This document shows positions 56,935 to 64,000 of a stretch of DNA of 64,000 nucleotides, one piece after another. The notes under the pieces were generated by a model. The model worked only from the letters and a program-made list of their open reading frames with translations, was not told where the DNA came from and ran no database searches. How positions within the stretch are numbered: the stretch's first letter is position 1; the number at the start of each line of letters is the position of its first letter. Both the position numbers and the translations under genes were made by a program. Location: NCBI RefSeq assembly GCF_001941825.1, contig NZ_CP019038.1, forward strand, positions 4,836,001-4,900,000. Reading direction: 5' to 3'. This stretch comes from Massilia putida. Its GTDB lineage: Bacteria; Pseudomonadota; Gammaproteobacteria; Burkholderiales; Burkholderiaceae_D.

Positions 56935-57399
56935 ATGTTCGACATCCTAGTCTACCTCTACGAGACGTACTACCGTCCCGATGCCTGCCCCGAGCCGGAG
57001 GCCCTGGCACGTAAACTGTCCGCCGTCGGCTTCGACGATATCGAAATTTCCGAGGCGCTGGACTGGCTGAACGGTTTGAGGGAAATGGCCGGGACCACCA
57101 ATCCAGCCCTCGAATCGAGCGGCACGCGCTTCTACATCGCCCAGGAAACCGACACGCTCGGCAGCGCCGCCGTCGGCTTCATCCAGTTCCTCGAACTGGC
57201 CGGTCTGTTGACGGCGTCGCAACGCGAGATCGTCATCGAACGCGCGCTGGCGCTGGACGAGTCGCCCGTCACCCTGGGCAAGCTCAAGATCATCGTCCTG
57301 ATGCTCCTGTGGAGCCAGGGCAAGGAGCCGGATGCGCTGATGTTCGACGACCTGTTCGGGTCGGACGAGGAAGACGCGGCGCCGCGCCTCCTGCATTGA
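56935..57399 (+). CDS. smg: Smg/DUF494 family protein
   Basis: 154 residues from the ATG at 56935 ([20 protein letters not shown]). Typical Smg sequence: [20 protein letters not shown] and [20 protein letters not shown]. The protein is soluble, helical and acidic; its function is unknown. It follows dprA (122-bp gap), as in E. coli and many relatives, and is closed by a strong terminator. Confidence 0.94.
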   Translation: MFDILVYLYETYYRPDACPEPEALARKLSAVGFDDIEISEALDWLNGLREMAGTTNPALESSGTRFYIAQETDTLGSAAVGFIQFLELAGLLTASQREIVIERALALDESPVTLGKLKIIVLMLLWSQGKEPDALMFDDLFGSDEEDAAPRLLH

Positions 57400-57421
57400 C
57401 TGCAGTGCAATCTTGAATACG

Positions 57422-57447
57422 AAAACGGGGCTTCGGCCCCGTTTTTT
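57422..57447 (+). terminator. Rho-independent terminator after smg
   Basis: AAAACGGGGC-TTCG-GCCCCGTTTT, a 10-bp stem with a UUCG tetraloop and a T-run, 22 bp after the smg stop. It ends the LysM-dprA-smg unit. Confidence 0.92.
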
Positions 57448-57493
57448 CTTGCGGTAAAGCAAGATCCAGCGTATTTTTCGGAGCAGCCTGGCC

Positions 57494-57548
57494 GGGTTGC
57501 CGCAAGACGCACACAGGCACAGTCTACTTGCGGATTGCGCGGCAACCC
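57494..57548 (+). promoter_or_regulatory. Overlapping alternative hairpins upstream of topB
   Basis: GGGTTGCCGC (57494-57503) can pair with GCGGCAACCC (57539-57548). A different pairing, CCGCAAG (57500-57506) with CTTGCGG (57528-57534), shares the bases CCGC, so the two structures exclude each other. They lie 131 bp before topB. A -10-like TATCAT follows at about 57552, so this may be an operator region rather than a leader. Confidence 0.35.
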
Positions 57549-57678
57549 GCTTATCATTGGCCGCTACCTGCCAGTTGTTACCAAGAAGCTATCAAATGGC
57601 CGGCTTACCGAGCCGACCGCGTCCAAGGCTCATGTATGATGCGCGAGCCAAGCCAAGAACAAGTACGAGAAATCATAT

Positions 57679-60360
57679 ATGACCAAAGCCCTCATCATTG
57701 CCGAAAAACCCTCCGTGGCGAACGACATCGCCAAGGCGCTCGGCGGCTTTACGAAGCACGATGAGTATTTCGAATCCGACGAATACGTCCTGTCGTCCGC
57801 CGTCGGCCACCTGCTCGAGATCGCGGTGCCCGAGGAGTACGACGTCAAGCGCGGCAAATGGAGTTTCACGCACCTGCCGATGATTCCACCGTACTTCGCG
57901 CTGAACCCCATCGCGAAGACCGAGTCGCGCCTCAAAGTGCTGAACAAGCTGATCAAGCGCAAGGATGTCGACACCCTGATCAACGCATGCGACGCGGGCC
58001 GCGAAGGTGAACTGATCTTCCGCCTGATCGCCCAGAACGCCAAGGCCAAGCAGACCGTCAAGCGCCTGTGGCTGCAGTCGATGACGCCGAACGCCATCCG
58101 CGACGGCTTCGCCCACCTGCGCAGCGACAAGGAAATGCTGCCGCTGGCCGACGCCGCGCGCTGCCGCTCGGAAGCGGACTGGCTGATCGGCATCAACGGC
58201 ACCCGCGCGATGACCGCCTTCAACTCGAAGGAAGGCGGCTTTTATCTGACGACCGTCGGCCGCGTGCAGACGCCGACCCTGTCGATCGTCGTCGAGCGCG
58301 AAGAGAAGATCAAGAAATTCGTGCCACGCGACTACTGGGAAGTGCGCGCGGAATTCCGCTGCGCCGCCGGCATGTACGAAGGCCGCTGGCTCGACACGAA
58401 TTTCAAGAAGGACGAGAACGATCCCGAGAAGCGCGCCGAGCGGCTGTGGTCGAAGGCCGCCGCCGAGGCCATCGTCGCCGCGTGCACGGGTAAGCAGGGC
58501 AAGGTCACTGAGGAATCGAAACCGACGACGTCGATGGCGCCCGCGCTGTTTGACCTGACGTCGCTGCAACGCGAAGCCAACGGCCGCTTCGGCTTCTCGG
58601 CCAAGAACACGCTGGGCCTGGCCCAGGCGCTGTACGAAAAGCACAAGGTGCTGACCTATCCCCGTACGGATTCGCGCGCGCTGCCGGAAGACTACCTGAG
58701 CACGGTCAAGTCCACGCTGGAAGTGTTGAAGGGCAATTCGAACTATCTGCCGTTCGCCAAGCAGATCCTGGACAAGGGCTGGGTCAAGCCGAACAAGCGC
58801 ATCTTCGACAACAGCAAGATCTCGGACCACTTCGCGATCATCCCGACGGGCGTCGTGCCGAAGAACCTGTCCGAGCCGGAACAGAAGCTGTACGACCTCG
58901 TCACGCGCCGCTTCATGGCCGTCTTCTTCCCGGCCGCGGAATTCCTCGTCACCACGCGCTTCACGGAAGTGCAGGGTCACCAGTTCAAGACCGAGGGCAA
59001 GGTGATGACCAACCCCGGCTGGCTGGCCGTGTACGGCAAGGACACGACGGGCGACGACAAGGATGGCGCCAGCCTGGTGCCGGTGGCGAAGGGCGAGCAG
59101 GTGCTGGCCGAGAAGGTCAATGCCAACGGCCTCGTCACCAAGCCGCCCGCACGCTACAACGAAGCGACCCTGCTGTCGGCGATGGAAGGCGCGGGCAAGC
59201 TGGTCGATTCCGACGAGCTGCGCGACGCCATGGCCGGCAAGGGCCTCGGCACGCCGGCAACGCGCGCCGCGATCATCGAAGGTCTGCTGACGGAAAAATA
59301 CCTGCTGCGCGAAGGGCGCGAGCTGATCCCGACCGCCAAGGCGTTCCAGCTGATGACGCTGCTGCGCGGCCTGGGGGTGAACGAATTGACGGCGCCGGAG
59401 CTGACGGGCGAGTGGGAATACAAGCTGTCGCAGATGGAAAAAGGCCAGATTTCGCGCGAAGAGTTCATGCGCGAGATCGCCCAGATGACCGAGATCATCG
59501 TCAAGCGCGCCAAGGAATACAACAACGACACGATCCCGGGCGAGTACGCCACGTTGCGCACGCCGTGCCCGAACTGCGGCGGCGTCGTCAAGGAAAACTA
59601 CCGCCGCTTCGCTTGCACCAAGTGCGATTTCTCGATGAGCAAGGTGCCGGGCGGGCGCCAGTTCGAGATCGAGGAAGTCGAGGAGTTGCTGGAGAAACGC
59701 ACGATCGGCCCGCTCCAGGGCTTCCGCTCGAAGATGGGCCGGCCGTTCGCCGCGATCCTGCGCATCGTGCGCGACGAGGACATCCACAACTACAAGCTGG
59801 AATTCGACTTCGGCCAGGACCAGGACGAGGGCGAAGACGGCGAGGGCGTCGACTTCACCGGCCAGACGCCGCTCGGCCCTTGCCCGAAATGCAACGGCAA
59901 CGTCTACGAGATGGGCCTCGCCTATGTCTGCGAACATACCGTGGCCAAGCCCAAGACCTGCGATTTCCGCAGCAGCCGCATCATTCTGCAGCAGGAAATC
60001 CTGCCCGAGCAGATGGCCAAGCTGCTGAACGAAGGCAAGACCGATCTGTTGCCGGGCTTCGTGTCGCAGCGCACGCGCCGGTCGTTCAAGGCCTTCCTCG
60101 TGCGCGGCAAGGACGGCAAGATCAGCTTCGAGTTCGAGGAGCGCAAGGCCAAGCCGGGCGCCGCCAAGGGCAAGGATGCGGCCGACGAGGCCGACAGCGG
60201 CGCGGAAGCGGCGGCCGCCGTCAAGCCGGCCGCGCGCAAGGCCGCGGCGACGAAGACCGCCGCGAAACCTGCGGCGAAGGCGGCAACCAAGACGGCCGCG
60301 GCCAAAAAAGCGCCGGCCAAGCGCGCCACGGCGACCAAGAAGGCGGTCGCCGGCGAATAA
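57679..60360 (+). CDS. topB: DNA topoisomerase III with zinc ribbons and H1-like tail
   Basis: 893 residues. Type IA topoisomerase that decatenates DNA. Toprim domain (~1-150; ALIIAEKPSVANDIAKAL, DAGREGELIF), catalytic core with active-site Tyr in VLTYPRTDSRALP, and GKGLGTPATRAAIIEGL. Two zinc-ribbon-like Cys sets follow (CPNCGG...CTKC and CPKCNG...CEHTVAKPKTC). The last ~70 residues are almost only Lys, Ala, Thr and Pro (AKPAAKAATKTAAAKKAPAK), like a histone H1 tail. E. coli TopB is 653 residues, so the zinc region and tail are extra. ATG at 57679; terminator 18 bp after the stop. Confidence 0.94.
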   Translation: MTKALIIAEKPSVANDIAKALGGFTKHDEYFESDEYVLSSAVGHLLEIAVPEEYDVKRGKWSFTHLPMIPPYFALNPIAKTESRLKVLNKLIKRKDVDTLINACDAGREGELIFRLIAQNAKAKQTVKRLWLQSMTPNAIRDGFAHLRSDKEMLPLADAARCRSEADWLIGINGTRAMTAFNSKEGGFYLTTVGRVQTPTLSIVVEREEKIKKFVPRDYWEVRAEFRCAAGMYEGRWLDTNFKKDENDPEKRAERLWSKAAAEAIVAACTGKQGKVTEESKPTTSMAPALFDLTSLQREANGRFGFSAKNTLGLAQALYEKHKVLTYPRTDSRALPEDYLSTVKSTLEVLKGNSNYLPFAKQILDKGWVKPNKRIFDNSKISDHFAIIPTGVVPKNLSEPEQKLYDLVTRRFMAVFFPAAEFLVTTRFTEVQGHQFKTEGKVMTNPGWLAVYGKDTTGDDKDGASLVPVAKGEQVLAEKVNANGLVTKPPARYNEATLLSAMEGAGKLVDSDELRDAMAGKGLGTPATRAAIIEGLLTEKYLLREGRELIPTAKAFQLMTLLRGLGVNELTAPELTGEWEYKLSQMEKGQISREEFMREIAQMTEIIVKRAKEYNNDTIPGEYATLRTPCPNCGGVVKENYRRFACTKCDFSMSKVPGGRQFEIEEVEELLEKRTIGPLQGFRSKMGRPFAAILRIVRDEDIHNYKLEFDFGQDQDEGEDGEGVDFTGQTPLGPCPKCNGNVYEMGLAYVCEHTVAKPKTCDFRSSRIILQQEILPEQMAKLLNEGKTDLLPGFVSQRTRRSFKAFLVRGKDGKISFEFEERKAKPGAAKGKDAADEADSGAEAAAAVKPAARKAAATKTAAKPAAKAATKTAAAKKAPAKRATATKKAVAGE

Positions 60361-60377
60361 ACATTGCCGGTCGTATC

Positions 60378-60406
60378 AAAGCCGCGGCGCGTCCGCGGCT
60401 TTTTTT
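60378..60406 (+). terminator. Terminator of topB
   Basis: AAAGCCGCGG-CGCGT-CCGCGGCTTT, a perfect 10-bp stem followed by TTTT, 18 bp after the stop codon. Confidence 0.93.
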
Positions 60407-60429
60407 CGCCCGTATGCGGCGGAAAACAT

Positions 60430-60915
60430 GTCGGCAAGGGCAAGCAGTCGATGGACGCGATGCGCAAGCTCGTGGCCGACATCAAGGCCGAGGAAGCGGG
60501 CCTGATGAGCGAACGCGCCAGGACGACGGCCGAGCTGGCGTCAACCATGTCGATGACGCTGAGCGGCGGCGGCATCGTGGCCGTCGTGCTGGCGGCCGTG
60601 CTGGTGCTGTGGCTGGCCCGGAACATCACGGCGCCGCTGGCCTATGCCGTGCACGTCGCCAAGCGGGTGGCCAGGGGCGACCTGACGGCGCGCGTCGAGG
60701 TGCGTTCGAAGGACGGGACCGGAGAGCTGATCGGCGCGCTCAAGGACATGAACGACTCGCTGCTGGACATCGTGACGCGCGTGCGCGCCGGCACCGACGC
60801 CATCGCCATCGTGTCCGGCGAAATCAATTCCGGCAACCAGGGCCTGTCCGCGCGCACCGAGCAGCAGGCCGGCTCGCTGGAAGAGACGGCGTCGTCGATG
60901 GAAGAACTGACCAGC
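60430..60915 (+). pseudogene. Methyl-accepting chemotaxis protein relic, truncated at both ends
   Basis: The frame shows the end of a four-helix-bundle sensor (AMRKLVADIKAEEAGLMSER), a TM helix (GGGIVAVVLAAVLVLWLA), HAMP (RNITAPLAYAVHVAKRVARG) and the first helix of the MCP signalling domain (TEQQAGSLEETASSMEELTS). It then stops matching and ends after 18 unrelated residues (TGA at 60972). The N-terminal TM, most of the ligand domain, the methylation helices and the CheA-binding hairpin are missing. There is no start codon with a ribosome binding site. It abuts the topB terminator and is probably left from a deletion or recombination. Confidence 0.85.
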
Positions 60916-61022
60916 CCACCGGGTGTTCCCCCATGCTGCAGCAACGAATTCGAAGAGGGCGCTTTATTGTGAATTTACCGGGTTCCGGGACTCGGTATGG
61001 AGGAATGGTGCCGGGAACACTC

Positions 61023-61045
61023 TTCCCGCTTACGCGGGAATGACG
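61023..61045. repeat. Short REP-like hairpin (TTCCCGC-TTAC-GCGGGAA TGACG)
   Basis: A 7-bp stem with a TTAC loop followed by TGACG, the form of very common dispersed repeats in Burkholderiales genomes. It lies between the MCP relic and a terminator, in a gene-free stretch from 60973 to 61109. Confidence 0.6.
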
Positions 61046-61054
61046 CGTATATAT

Positions 61055-61091
61055 AAAAAAAACCGCGACCCTTTGGCATCGCGGTTTTTTT
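61055..61091. terminator. Bidirectional terminator before the orphan antitoxin gene end
   Basis: A-run plus AACCGCGA pairs with TCGCGGTT plus T-run around a 10-nt loop, so it works on both strands. On the minus strand it ends the antitoxin transcript 19 bp after its stop. Confidence 0.88.
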
Positions 61092-61109
61092 ATATGTTCG
61101 CCAACTGCA

Positions 61110-61322
61110 CTATTCGCGCCAATCCTCCTGCAGCGCGCGGATGGCCGCTTCGCCGTTGCGGATCGCCTTCACACGGCGCACGATTTCGTTGCGCCAGGCT
61201 TCGTCGGCATCCTGGTCGCCGTCGTCACTGTCCACCATGAGCAGTCGTAGCAGTTCATGCCTGTCTTCGGGAGACAGTTGCTGGATCTGGGCGGCCAATT
61301 CGGCGACCTGGGCGTTGGACAT
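61110..61322 (-). CDS. Orphan addiction-module antitoxin (TIGR02574/PF09720-like)
   Basis: 70 residues. LAAQIQQLSPEDRHELLRLL is followed by an acidic loop (DSDDGDQDADE) and AWRNEIVRRVKAIRNGEA, the pattern of the small RelE-partner antitoxin family (AW-x2-EI-x2-R-x-xAI-x2-GEA). AGGAGA lies 5 nt before the ATG. No RelE/ParE-type toxin is encoded next to it: a terminator follows and a large membrane peptidase gene lies upstream. Probably a leftover or a trans-acting antitoxin. Confidence 0.75.
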   Translation of the reverse strand: MSNAQVAELAAQIQQLSPEDRHELLRLLMVDSDDGDQDADEAWRNEIVRRVKAIRNGEAAIRALQEDWRE

Positions 61323-61367
61323 GGGGTTCTCCTAGCAGAGTATTGTGACCAGATCATAACGTGAAGT

Positions 61368-64000
61368 TCAGTGCATGTCGACAGGCTGCATATTGTCTGT
61401 CGGCTTCCTGTCAATAAGCTTGTTGTCGGGGTCGATGCCGGCCCGCGCCGGACGGCCGTCGACCACCAGCACGACGCGCTGGTCGGCCTGCGTCACGAGC
61501 CGGCGCTCGCGCGCGAGCGGATTGCCGTCCTGGTCGTCGACGCCGAATTCGATGTAGTCGTGCAGGGGCTGGGCCTTTTCCTCGCCCTGGTCGCCGGCGC
61601 GCACCTTGCCGGCCGTGGCGCGGATCTCGACCTCGTATTTGCCGTCCGGCCGGCGGTGCGCCGTCGCGCTGTCGGCGTGGTTCTCGTACAGGACGATGGA
61701 CTCGAACAGGTCGTCGATCAGGTAGGCCTTGTCCGGCGGCGTGATGCCCCGCAGGCGCTCGACCAGCGTCGACACGGTCGGATACGGCGGCCCCTTGAAC
61801 GCGTACTCAAGCAGCAGGCCGTGCAGCACGCCGTTGACGGCATCCTCTCCCACCATGTCCTGCAGCAGATACATCGCGAGGCTGCCCTTGTGGTAGTGGA
61901 TGTAGCTCTGGTTCTCGTTCTGCGCGAGCGGCAGCTCCTTCTTGTTCTCGCGCGCGCGGCCCATCAGGTATTCCTCGAGGTCGTAGCGCAGGAAGCGCCG
62001 CATCTTGCCGGAGCCGAGCGTGTTCTTCATCGTCATCAGCGCCGTGTATTCGGCCAGGCTTTCCGACAGCACGGTCGCGCCGCGCACGTCGGCGCCGACG
62101 ATCTGGTGCGCCCACCACTGGTGGCCCACCTCGTGCGCGCTGACGTAGTACGGATAATCGATGTCCTTGCGCGAGTCCGGATCGACCTTGGCGATGAAGC
62201 CGACGCTTTCCGAGAACGGAATCGTGCCCGGCGCCGCCTGCGCGTACGACGCGTAGCGGGGGAACTCCGCGATGCGCAGCTCGCGGTTCTGGTAGGGGCT
62301 GAAGTGCTTGGTGCCGTATTCGAGGGCCGCCTTGGCGCCGCGGATCATGCGGTCGACATTGAACTCGTGGCCCGGATGGTAATACACGTCGATCGTCACG
62401 TCCTGCCAGCGGTCGTGGCGCACTTCGTAGCGGGCCGACTGGAACGTGTACATATTCAGCACGGGCTTGTCGGCCTTGTAATGGAACCAGCGCCGGCCGC
62501 CGCTCATCCACTCCTGTTCCAGCGTGCCCGGCGCGACGACCGTCTGGTCCGGGCTCGTGCTGACGACGGCGTCGAAGCGGACCCAGTCGGCGTCGTTGGC
62601 GATGTAGTTGTTCGCGCGCGCCGCCTCGTCCTCGCGCGCGGCCATGCGTTCGCGCGGCGCGAGGCCGTGGCGCTTGCGGTCGCGGTCGTCCTCCAGCTCG
62701 TACGTGGGCTGGTAGCCGACGTGCGGCAGGATCTCATTGGTGAAAAAGGTGCCGTTGCCGACGACGGCCGTGTCGCGGCCCAGCCCCAGCACGCCGCCGG
62801 GGGCGTCCAGCAGGTCGAATTCCAGCGCCACGCGCGCGCCCGGCTGCAGCGGGGACGCCAGCAGGTAGTGATAAAAGCCGTGCTGCGGATCGGCGCGCAG
62901 TAGCCGCGCCGCCTGCGAGAAGCGGGGACGCAGTGCCGGTCCGGGCTTCTGGAACAGGACGACGTCGCGGATCGGGGCGCCCGTGCGGTTTTCCAGCTGG
63001 TAGAAGCCGTGCACCTTGAGCGTGCGGGCGGCGGGATGGATATCGACCTGCAGGCCGACGTCCGTGACGCGCGGCTGCGGCAGTTTGGCGTAGCGCTTGT
63101 AGCGCAATTCGTAGTCGGCGCGCACCTGTTCCTTGTGCCAGGCCGTCTGGTAGGCGCCCAGGTGCACGAGGTTGTACCACAGCAGGCCGCCGCTGGCGGC
63201 GAAGATCAGGATGCCGGCCGCGAACCCGCTTAGCACGCCGGGCGTCAGGCGGCGGCGCGCCAGTTGCAGGCGTTCGGCGAAGGTGTCGCTCACGCCGCGC
63301 GGCCACAGCACGAGCGCCAGGGTGAACAGGACGATGGCGGCGCCGCCCCAGTAGACTTGCAGCGCGCGCTGCAGCGACAGGTAGTGGCCGAAGCCGTTCA
63401 TGGCCGAATAGGTCACGTCCGGCAGCGCGCCGTACACGAGCATCGGGTGGTCGAGGCCGAAACCGCCGAGGAACAGCGTGATGACGTAATACGTCACCAG
63501 CGCGAAGTAGGCGAGGTATTTGTGGTTCAGGATGGCCTGGGCGGCGATCGCCAGCACGGCCAGCAGCACGTAGCGGGGCAGCAGGATGCCGAACAGCGTG
63601 GTGAGATACAGGCCGGGCTCCAGCGTCAGGTAGCCGCGCGCCAGCTGGATGCCCATCCCGCATACCATCGCAGCCAGCAGCAGCAGCGCCTGCAGGCCGA
63701 CGAGGGCGATGGTCTTGGCCGCCAGCGGCAGCCAGCTGGGCACCGGCAGCGCGTCCAGCATCTGCGCCATGCGCGCCTCGCGCTCGCGCCACACCATTTC
63801 GCCCGCATAGAACGTCGTGACGACCAGCAGGAACAGCGCGAACACGTCGCGGATCAGTTCCAGCACCAAGTACGTCACGGGGTACGTCTTCGTGCCGTAG
63901 ATCGCGCCCAGGTCGAGCGAGCTGACGACGAGGGTCAGCATGCCGGCCAGGACGATCACGGCGAAGTAGACGTTCTTGACGGATTCCCGGAACGCGAGCC
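61368..64000 (-). CDS. ABC-2 permease-like / M1 aminopeptidase membrane protein, 5' end outside window
   Basis: At least 877 codons; the frame stays open through the right edge (reading ESVKNVYFAVIVLAGMLTL), so the start is missing. The first part has six or more TM helices of the ABC-2 permease type (LVTYYVITLFLGGFGLDHP; TPGVLSGFAAGILIFAASGG). The C-terminal ~500 residues are an M1-family metallopeptidase domain with the zinc motif YVSAHEVGHQWWAHQ and the downstream Glu in VLSESLAEYTAL. Such fusions usually lie beside an ABC ATPase gene, expected just beyond the edge. The peptidase side is probably extracytoplasmic. The stop is at 61368, 46 bp from the antitoxin start. Confidence 0.9.
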   Translation of the reverse strand, partial: LAFRESVKNVYFAVIVLAGMLTLVVSSLDLGAIYGTKTYPVTYLVLELIRDVFALFLLVVTTFYAGEMVWREREARMAQMLDALPVPSWLPLAAKTIALVGLQALLLLAAMVCGMGIQLARGYLTLEPGLYLTTLFGILLPRYVLLAVLAIAAQAILNHKYLAYFALVTYYVITLFLGGFGLDHPMLVYGALPDVTYSAMNGFGHYLSLQRALQVYWGGAAIVLFTLALVLWPRGVSDTFAERLQLARRRLTPGVLSGFAAGILIFAASGGLLWYNLVHLGAYQTAWHKEQVRADYELRYKRYAKLPQPRVTDVGLQVDIHPAARTLKVHGFYQLENRTGAPIRDVVLFQKPGPALRPRFSQAARLLRADPQHGFYHYLLASPLQPGARVALEFDLLDAPGGVLGLGRDTAVVGNGTFFTNEILPHVGYQPTYELEDDRDRKRHGLAPRERMAAREDEAARANNYIANDADWVRFDAVVSTSPDQTVVAPGTLEQEWMSGGRRWFHYKADKPVLNMYTFQSARYEVRHDRWQDVTIDVYYHPGHEFNVDRMIRGAKAALEYGTKHFSPYQNRELRIAEFPRYASYAQAAPGTIPFSESVGFIAKVDPDSRKDIDYPYYVSAHEVGHQWWAHQIVGADVRGATVLSESLAEYTALMTMKNTLGSGKMRRFLRYDLEEYLMGRARENKKELPLAQNENQSYIHYHKGSLAMYLLQDMVGEDAVNGVLHGLLLEYAFKGPPYPTVSTLVERLRGITPPDKAYLIDDLFESIVLYENHADSATAHRRPDGKYEVEIRATAGKVRAGDQGEEKAQPLHDYIEFGVDDQDGNPLARERRLVTQADQRVVLVVDGRPARAGIDPDNKLIDRKPTDNMQPVDMH

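Noticed and set aside
60364..60972. The MCP frame as an intact small chemoreceptor
   Set aside because: Its only start is a TTG upstream of the topB terminator hairpin, there is no ribosome binding site, and both the ligand domain and the signalling tip are missing.

Overview
The window reads as a chromosomal segment of a high-GC betaproteobacterium. The best fit is Oxalobacteraceae (Massilia/Telluria/Duganella type). The signs are: gatCAB beside the mreBCD-mrdA-rodA-rlpA block, a DUF3567 gene, rsmB-DUF4390-ntrYX, def-fmt opposite LysM-dprA-smg-topB, and short GC-rich inverted repeats of a kind I associate with that family. No rRNA, tRNA, CRISPR array or complete insertion sequence was seen.

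Layout. 1-5.3 kb: xthA (partial), then two paralogous MEDS-PAS sensor genes sitting between xthA and pyrE. Each has an FNR-type box about 100 bp upstream of its start. The first is a hybrid kinase cut short by a 5-bp tandem duplication inside the receiver domain. The second has lost its kinase core and reads in frame into pyrE. 5.3-9.7 kb: a membrane-lipid-flavoured group, namely a small two-TM protein, a divergent Lgt-family protein without two key residues, a radical SAM protein resembling tetraether lipid synthase (Tes/MJ0619), and a convergent SPFH (flotillin-like) gene. 9.8-15.2 kb: GST and TetR divergently arranged around a perfect palindrome, then a YIP1-MacA-MacB(ATPase)-MacB(permease) operon. 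15.3-26 kb: gatCAB, divergent from the rod-shape and cell-elongation operon mreBCD-mrdA-rodA-rlpA.

26-30.7 kb: an AT-richer intergenic region with paired palindromes and a 45-codon membrane ORF, a large TonB-dependent receptor, and a stand-alone LpxD. 30.7-37.1 kb (minus strand): a compact seven-gene run argS-SPOR-dsbA-SDR-birA-coaX-SPOR. 37.3-43 kb: rsmB, DUF4390, an NtrY-like kinase, an NtrX-like receiver-Fis regulator lacking the AAA+ domain, and a CobW-like fragment. 43-48.1 kb: DUF3567, a class II glutamine amidotransferase, an EAL-HDOD protein and an ABC-2 exporter pair. 48.1-52.3 kb: a composite palindromic repeat, metH, and divergent from metH an orphan BrnA-like antitoxin.

52.7-64 kb: fmt-def (minus strand) opposite LysM-dprA-smg-topB. 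After these come an MCP relic truncated at both ends, an orphan addiction-module antitoxin, and an ABC-2/M1-peptidase membrane protein running off the right edge. Housekeeping blocks are therefore separated by accessory stretches at 0.6-4.6, 5.3-15.2, 26-30.7 and 60.4-61.3 kb. The candidate for undescribed biology is the Lgt-like/radical SAM module at 5.3-7.8 kb. The redox-boxed MEDS pair is the most unusual regulatory structure.
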